A DNA stretch of 64,000 bases from Datura wrightii (lineage: Eukaryota > Streptophyta > Magnoliopsida > Solanales > Solanaceae): positions 70,944,001-71,008,000 of the forward strand of contig JASDFA010000006.1 in NCBI GenBank assembly GCA_035772735.1, read 5' to 3'. Shown here piece by piece: positions 59,751 to 64,000 of the stretch. The notes under the pieces were generated by a model. It was given only the letters and a program-made list of their open reading frames with translations, was not told the DNA's origin and made no database searches. Every line of letters starts with the position of its first letter. Within the stretch, counting starts at the first letter, position 1. The position numbers and the translations under genes were made by a program.

Positions 59751-60561
59751 GTCAGCATAAGATTTCTGGCGGCTCTGAGAAGTCTGTAAATGTTCTCTGA
59801 TAAGCTTTACTTTTTCCTATGACTGATGAATGATATCTGGCCCAATCAATGCTGATTCTCCTACCTCAAACCAACCAACTAGATATCTGCACTTTCGCCC
59901 ATATAATGCCTCACAAGGCGCCATCTAAATAGCTGAATGGTAACTGTTATTATAGGCGAACTCAACGAGTGGTAAATGTTCATCCCAGCTACCTCCGAAA
60001 TCTAACACACATTCTCGCAACGTATCCTCGAGCATTTGAATGGTGCGTTTTTCCTGCCCATCTGTCTGAGGATGAAAAGCTGTGCTCAGGTTAACCTGCG
60101 TCCCCAAGCCTCTCTGAAATGATTGCTAGAATTATCTGTAAACTACGCCCCTCTGTCGGAGATAATTGTCATTGGAACACCATGCAACCTGACTATTTCT
60201 CTGATAAACAGCTCAGCATAATCCTCGGCAGAAAAGGTAGCCCTTACTGGCAAAAAATGAGCTAATTTTGTCAATCTATCAACAATCACCCAAATCGAAT
60301 CATATCTACGCCTGGTGGATAATCTTGCTACAAAATCCATATTTACTGCTTCCCATTCCATAGAGGCATAGCTATATACTGAGTCAGTCCGCCTGGTTTA
60401 TGATGTTCAGCTTTTACCTGCTGGCAGTTGGGACACTGAGCTACGAATTCTGCTATCCCCTTCTTTATTCCTGGCCACCAGTAGATTTCTTTTATATCGT
60501 GGTACATTTTCGTCGAACCTGGGTGGAGAGAATAACGGGAATAATGTACCTCACCCATAAT
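59751..60561 (-). pseudogene. pol: Element 4 integrase, broken
   Basis: Zinc domain YSLHPGSTKMYHDIKEIYWW and CPNCQQVKAEHHKPGG. Catalytic core with VNMDFVARL (Asp), IVDRLTKLAHFLPVRATFSA, TIISDRGA (Asp) and HLPLVEFAYNNSYHSAI (Glu), so all three acidic residues are kept. A frameshift near 60,345-60,361 and stops around 60,140, 59,925 and 59,820 break it. Confidence 0.9.
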
Positions 60562-61359
60562 CTACTCGCGAAGCCCTGTAACGTCTGGAACACAAAGGCG
60601 ATCTTTATATCGCAATACCCCATCCTCAGTTGTCTGAAAATCTGTCACCTCTCCTTGCTGAACTCTGTTTCTAAGATGAACCAGGCTAGGATCTTCACAC
60701 TGCCGTTCCTTTACTTCCACGACTAAAGACGACACTGCAGTGTTCTGGATTATCTCTCTGTTGTCCTCTAGTTTTGCTGCACGAATGGCTATATTGGCTA
60801 ACTGATGCAATTCCTGTTGCTCAAGCTGTAAGTGTGCCAGACTTCCCATAGATTTACGGCTAAGGGCATCTGCCACCACATTAGCTCTCCTTGGGTGATA
60901 TAGAATATTCACATCATAGTCTTTCAACAACTCTAACCAGCGACACTGCTACAAATTCAACTCTTTTTGGGTGAAGATATACTGCAGGCTCTTATGATCA
61001 GTGAAAATATCCACATGGATGCCATACAAGTAATGTCTCCATATCTTTAAGGCATGAATCACTGCGGCCAATTCCAGGTCATGGGTAGGATAATTTTTTT
61101 AATGTTTCCTCAGCTGTCTGGAAGCATAAGCAATTACTTTACCATGCTGCATCAACACACATCCTAACCCAACACCCAAAACATCACAATAAACTGCATA
61201 ACCTTCTGTACCTTCTGGCAATGCTAACACTGGAGCTGATGTTAACCTGTCTTTCAATTCCTGGAAGCTCTGCTCACATGCCTCAGTCCACTGAAATTTT
61301 GCTGCCTTCCGCGTCAGTTTAGTCAGAGGTGTTGCTAAGGTGGAAAATCCTTCAAACAA
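60562..61359 (-). pseudogene. pol: Element 4 RNase H and spacer, broken
   Basis: KFQWTEACEQSFQELKDRLT, YAVYCDVLGVGLGCVLMQHG (catalytic Asp), YPTHDLELA (Glu), IFTDHKSLQYIFTQKELN (Asp) and NVVADALSRKSMG. A stop near 61,099 (RKH-stop), one near 60,948 and one at 60,562 interrupt it. Confidence 0.9.
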
Positions 61360-62763
61360 ACCTTCTGTAGTACCCTGCTAACCCCAGGAAACTATTTACC
61401 TCGGTCAGAGTGGTAGGTATGGGCCATGCTTTTACGGCTTCTATCTTTTGTGTATCTACCTGTATACCAGCATCCGACACGATATAATCAAAAAAGGCTA
61501 TTGAATTCAGCCAAAATTCACATTTAGAGAACTTGACATACAGTTGACGGTCTCTGAGAATCTGGAGCACTGTCCGCAAATGATCCTGGTGGTCTGCCTC
61601 TGAGCGAGAATACACCAGAATATCATCAATAAACACTATCATGAACAAGTCCAGGTATGGTCTGAAAATACTGTTCATCAGGTCCATAAACACGGCTGGA
61701 GCATTCGCCAACCCAAAGGACATGACTAAGAATTCAAAATGGTCGTATCTGGTCCTGAAGGCAATCTTTGGAATGTCCCTTTCACGAACCCGAACCTCAT
61801 GATATCCGGACCTTAAGTCAATTTTGGAGAAATATCTGGCTCCCTGTAACTGATCAAATAAATCATCTATTTTGGGAAACGGATACTTATTCTTGACTGT
61901 GACTTTATTCAGTTGCCAATAGTCTATACACATGCGGAGGGAACCATCCTTCTTTCTCACAAACAAAATTGGCGCACCCCAAGGTGAAGTACTCGGCCTG
62001 ATAAAGCCCTTGTCTAACAAATCCTTCAACTGCTCCTTTAGTTCTGTGAGTTCAGCAGGAGCCATGCGATAAGGGGGAATTGATATGGGCTGAGTGCCCG
62101 ACAATAAATCAATTGCAAAGTCTATTTCCCTTTCTGGGGGAATACCAGGTAACTCATCTAGAAATACATCAGGAAATTCATTCACCACTGGAACAAACTG
62201 GAGAGTCGGAGGCTCTACCCGAATATCCTGAACTCTGACAATGTGGTAAATGCACCCCTTGGCTATCAACTTTCTTGCCCAAAGATAGGAAATAAACCTA
62301 CCTTTTAGCGTAGCTGTACTGCCCTTCCACTCTCGTACTACCTCCCCTGGAAAGTGGAATTGGACCGTCTTGGTCCAGCATTCTACATTGGCATAACATG
62401 GAGCTAACCAATCCATACCCATAATGGCGTCAAAATCAACCATTTCTAACTCTACCATATCTGCTGTGGTCTGACGGTTAGCAACCTCTACTGTACACCC
62501 TCGATAAACCCTTCTGGCTATAATAGAGTCACCGACGGGAGTAGATACTGAAAAGGGTTGCCGAAGCAATTCTGGTACAATACTAAACTTTCGAGCCACT
62601 AATGGAGTAACATAGGACAAGGTAGATCCGGGATCGATTAATACATAAGCAGGGTGAGAGAAAATAGTCATCATACATGTCACAACATCTGGAGATGCCT
62701 CTGAATCCTGTCTCCCTGGTAATGTATAGGTAAGGATTGGGCCTGTACCTGAACTAGAGGCCC
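61352..62763 (-). pseudogene. pol: Element 4 protease and reverse transcriptase (443-codon open stretch)
   Basis: Protease with LIDPGSTLSYV and DAIMGMDWLAPCYANVEC, then RT with LLDKGFIRPSTSPWGAPILF, KKDGSLRMCIDYWQLNK (Trp where Arg is usual), YFSKIDLRSGYHEVRV, FEFLVMSFGLANAPAVFMDL and the catalytic VFIDDILVYS. KFSKCEFWLNSIAF and FLGLAGYYRRFV end the open stretch, where a frameshift at about 61,355 leads into the RNase H part. In the same frame as gag, separated only by a TAG at 62,764-62,766. Confidence 0.92.
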
Positions 62764-63999
62764 CTAATCTACCTCAGCCTTTGCCTGCTGAAACTGAGGG
62801 CTTGCGCTCTGCCGGGGCTGCTGGAGCTTGCGACCCTGCTGATGCCCTATCCTGTCTATACCGGTCACCTGACCCCTGGTTGGACAATCTCTCATCACAT
62901 GACCCTCCTGTCCGCATATATAACACACTGTGGAGCCATATCTGCAAGCTCCAGAGTGGCGTCGGCTGCAAATAGGGAAAAGTGGTGGTGTATACCTGCT
63001 CTGTTCTGCCCTCCTCTGTTGGGGTGAATCTACTGTTCCAGAACTTCCGCCGGACTTTGACTGTCCTAGGCGACTGAATCTACCCCTCTGCTGCTGTGAT
63101 GGAGGCGGGGGTTTAGGTGGCCTATCTGACAACCGTGGCCTAGGCGCTCTCTGAATCTCCCCCTGTAACTCATCTGACCTGTCCCTGCGCCGTTGTTCCT
63201 GACTTGTTCATCTGCTATCCTGATGCCGCTGTCTGAGGCCCTCAATAGTCTGAGCAAAAGCCTGCACTCGAGCAATATCCATATCTTCCCGCAAAGTAGC
63301 ATTCATACAGGCCTCAATATACTCTGGGTTTAGCCCCATAATAAACCGGTGGACTATGGATGACATGGTGTCTACAAAGGACGGAGCATAGCGGGTCAAA
63401 GAATCGAACTGCAGGGCGTATTCTCGAACACTCATCGCCCCCTGCTCCAGGTGTAAAAACTGGTTCATCCGGGCCTGTCGGTTCTCTCGTGGTAGGTAAC
63501 GGTCCAGGAAAGCCTCAGAAAAGATGGACCAGGTCAGAGGGGCAACATCTCTCCCTCAAGACCTTTCCCAACTATCATACCACAACACAGCGATATCCCG
63601 CAGTTGGAATACCGCCAATTCAACCGACTCTGTAGATGTAACATGCATTACCCGGAAAATCCTATGTATCTGATCCAGGAAGTCCTGGGGGTCCTCTGTC
63701 CGATCCGACCCTGTGAACAGCGGGGGACCTAGTGCCAGGAATTCTCGAACCCTCGAACTACCAAGCCCACCTGATAACTCTACAGCTGTAGGTGGCATTG
63801 ACTGGCGCTGAGTAGCCATCATTTGCGCTAACATAACTACGACACTACTCACCTCCTGGTCAGATGGTGTAGGTATAGGAACTGTCGGAGGTGGTGTCGT
63901 CCCGAGTGACTCCTACTGGGGTGGAGACTGCTGAGAAGGTCGAGACGATGCCTCTGTATCACCCTCAGATCGGGCTGATTCTAATCGAGACAGGGGCAT
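62764..63999 (-). pseudogene. gag: Element 4 gag, broken
   Basis: Possible start at 63,999 (MPLSRLESARSEGDTEASSR), near the edge. Capsid phrases: VREFLALGPPLFTGSDRTED, PQDFLDQIHRIFRVMHV, FSEAFLDRYLPRENRQARMN and FLHLEQGAMSVREYALQFDS. A proline/glutamine-rich basic region follows, then the zinc knuckle CYICGQEGHVMRDC (about 62,880-62,925). In-frame stops near 63,919, at 63,556-63,558, 63,208-63,210 and 62,764-62,766, where Arg or Gln codons are expected at most sites. Confidence 0.9.
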
Positions 64000-64000
64000 C

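Larger units (their letters stand above)
56771..64000 (-). mobile_element. Element 4: Tekay/Del-type chromovirus, minus orientation, continues past window edge
   Basis: 3' LTR 56,771-59,033, polypurine tract, then gag-pol from 63,999 down to 59,302. The 5' LTR and priming site lie outside the window. The flank ATCTA (56,766-56,770) should reappear after its 5' LTR. It is the best preserved gag-pol here, with a 443-codon open stretch through protease and RT, but about ten stops or frameshifts remain. Its LTR differs in sequence from those of elements 1 and 3 (ends TGTTACACCCCG / GGGGCGTGACA). Confidence 0.92.

Overview
This is a plant nuclear window. The evidence is a 20-exon gene with GT-AG introns, large Ty3/gypsy LTR retrotransposons with plant-type priming sites, a Mutator-like (MULE) DNA transposon, and a SINE whose body and (TTG)n tail look like the TS/SolS SINEs of Solanaceae. 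Solanaceae is therefore likely; the genus cannot be fixed from sequence alone.

The window has two halves. Positions 1-21,000 are gene space: AT-rich flank with microsatellites, then one intact gene on the minus strand (coding 16,949 down to 4,668) for a KEA4/5/6-type K+/H+ antiporter. I rebuilt 20 coding exons, 1,818 nt, 605 codons plus stop, all in frame. Its introns hold a SINE, a LINE-like fragment with a 51-bp tandem duplication, and a MITE-like piece. The gap from 17,210 to 21,058 has no gene I can support.

Positions 21,059-64,000 are a nested stack of transposable elements, with no host gene recognised. Element 1, a Tekay/Del-type chromovirus (5' LTR 21,059-23,331), has its 3' LTR split by a roughly 10.25-kb MULE (28,635-38,885). 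The MULE carries long terminal inverted repeats, a near-matching 9-bp target duplication, a decayed MuDR-type transposase (+ strand) and a decayed plant-mobile-domain (PMD) gene (- strand). The transposase is itself split by a 2,319-bp solo LTR (31,401-33,719) with a perfect 5-bp target duplication. After the truncated end of element 1 come a heavily decayed pol remnant (39,978-41,351) and an LTR-like fragment of another lineage (41,352-42,404). Element 3, a second Tekay-type element (5' LTR 42,405-44,680), was inserted there. Its integrase is split by element 5, a pol-less Tat/Athila-type LTR element in minus orientation (48,264-54,195, target duplication CAAAG). Its 3' LTR (from 55,611) is cut at 56,770 by element 4, a third Tekay-type element in minus orientation, whose gag-pol runs to the window edge and whose 5' LTR lies outside.

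The order of events follows from the nesting: element 1, then the MULE, then the solo-LTR parent; and the LTR fragment, then element 3, then elements 5 and 4 independently. All retroelement and MULE reading frames are broken, mostly by stops that C-to-T change explains. The only gene that looks functional is the antiporter. The most unusual structure is the MULE, with 17-bp near-palindromic repeats clustered at both ends and a PMD gene on board.
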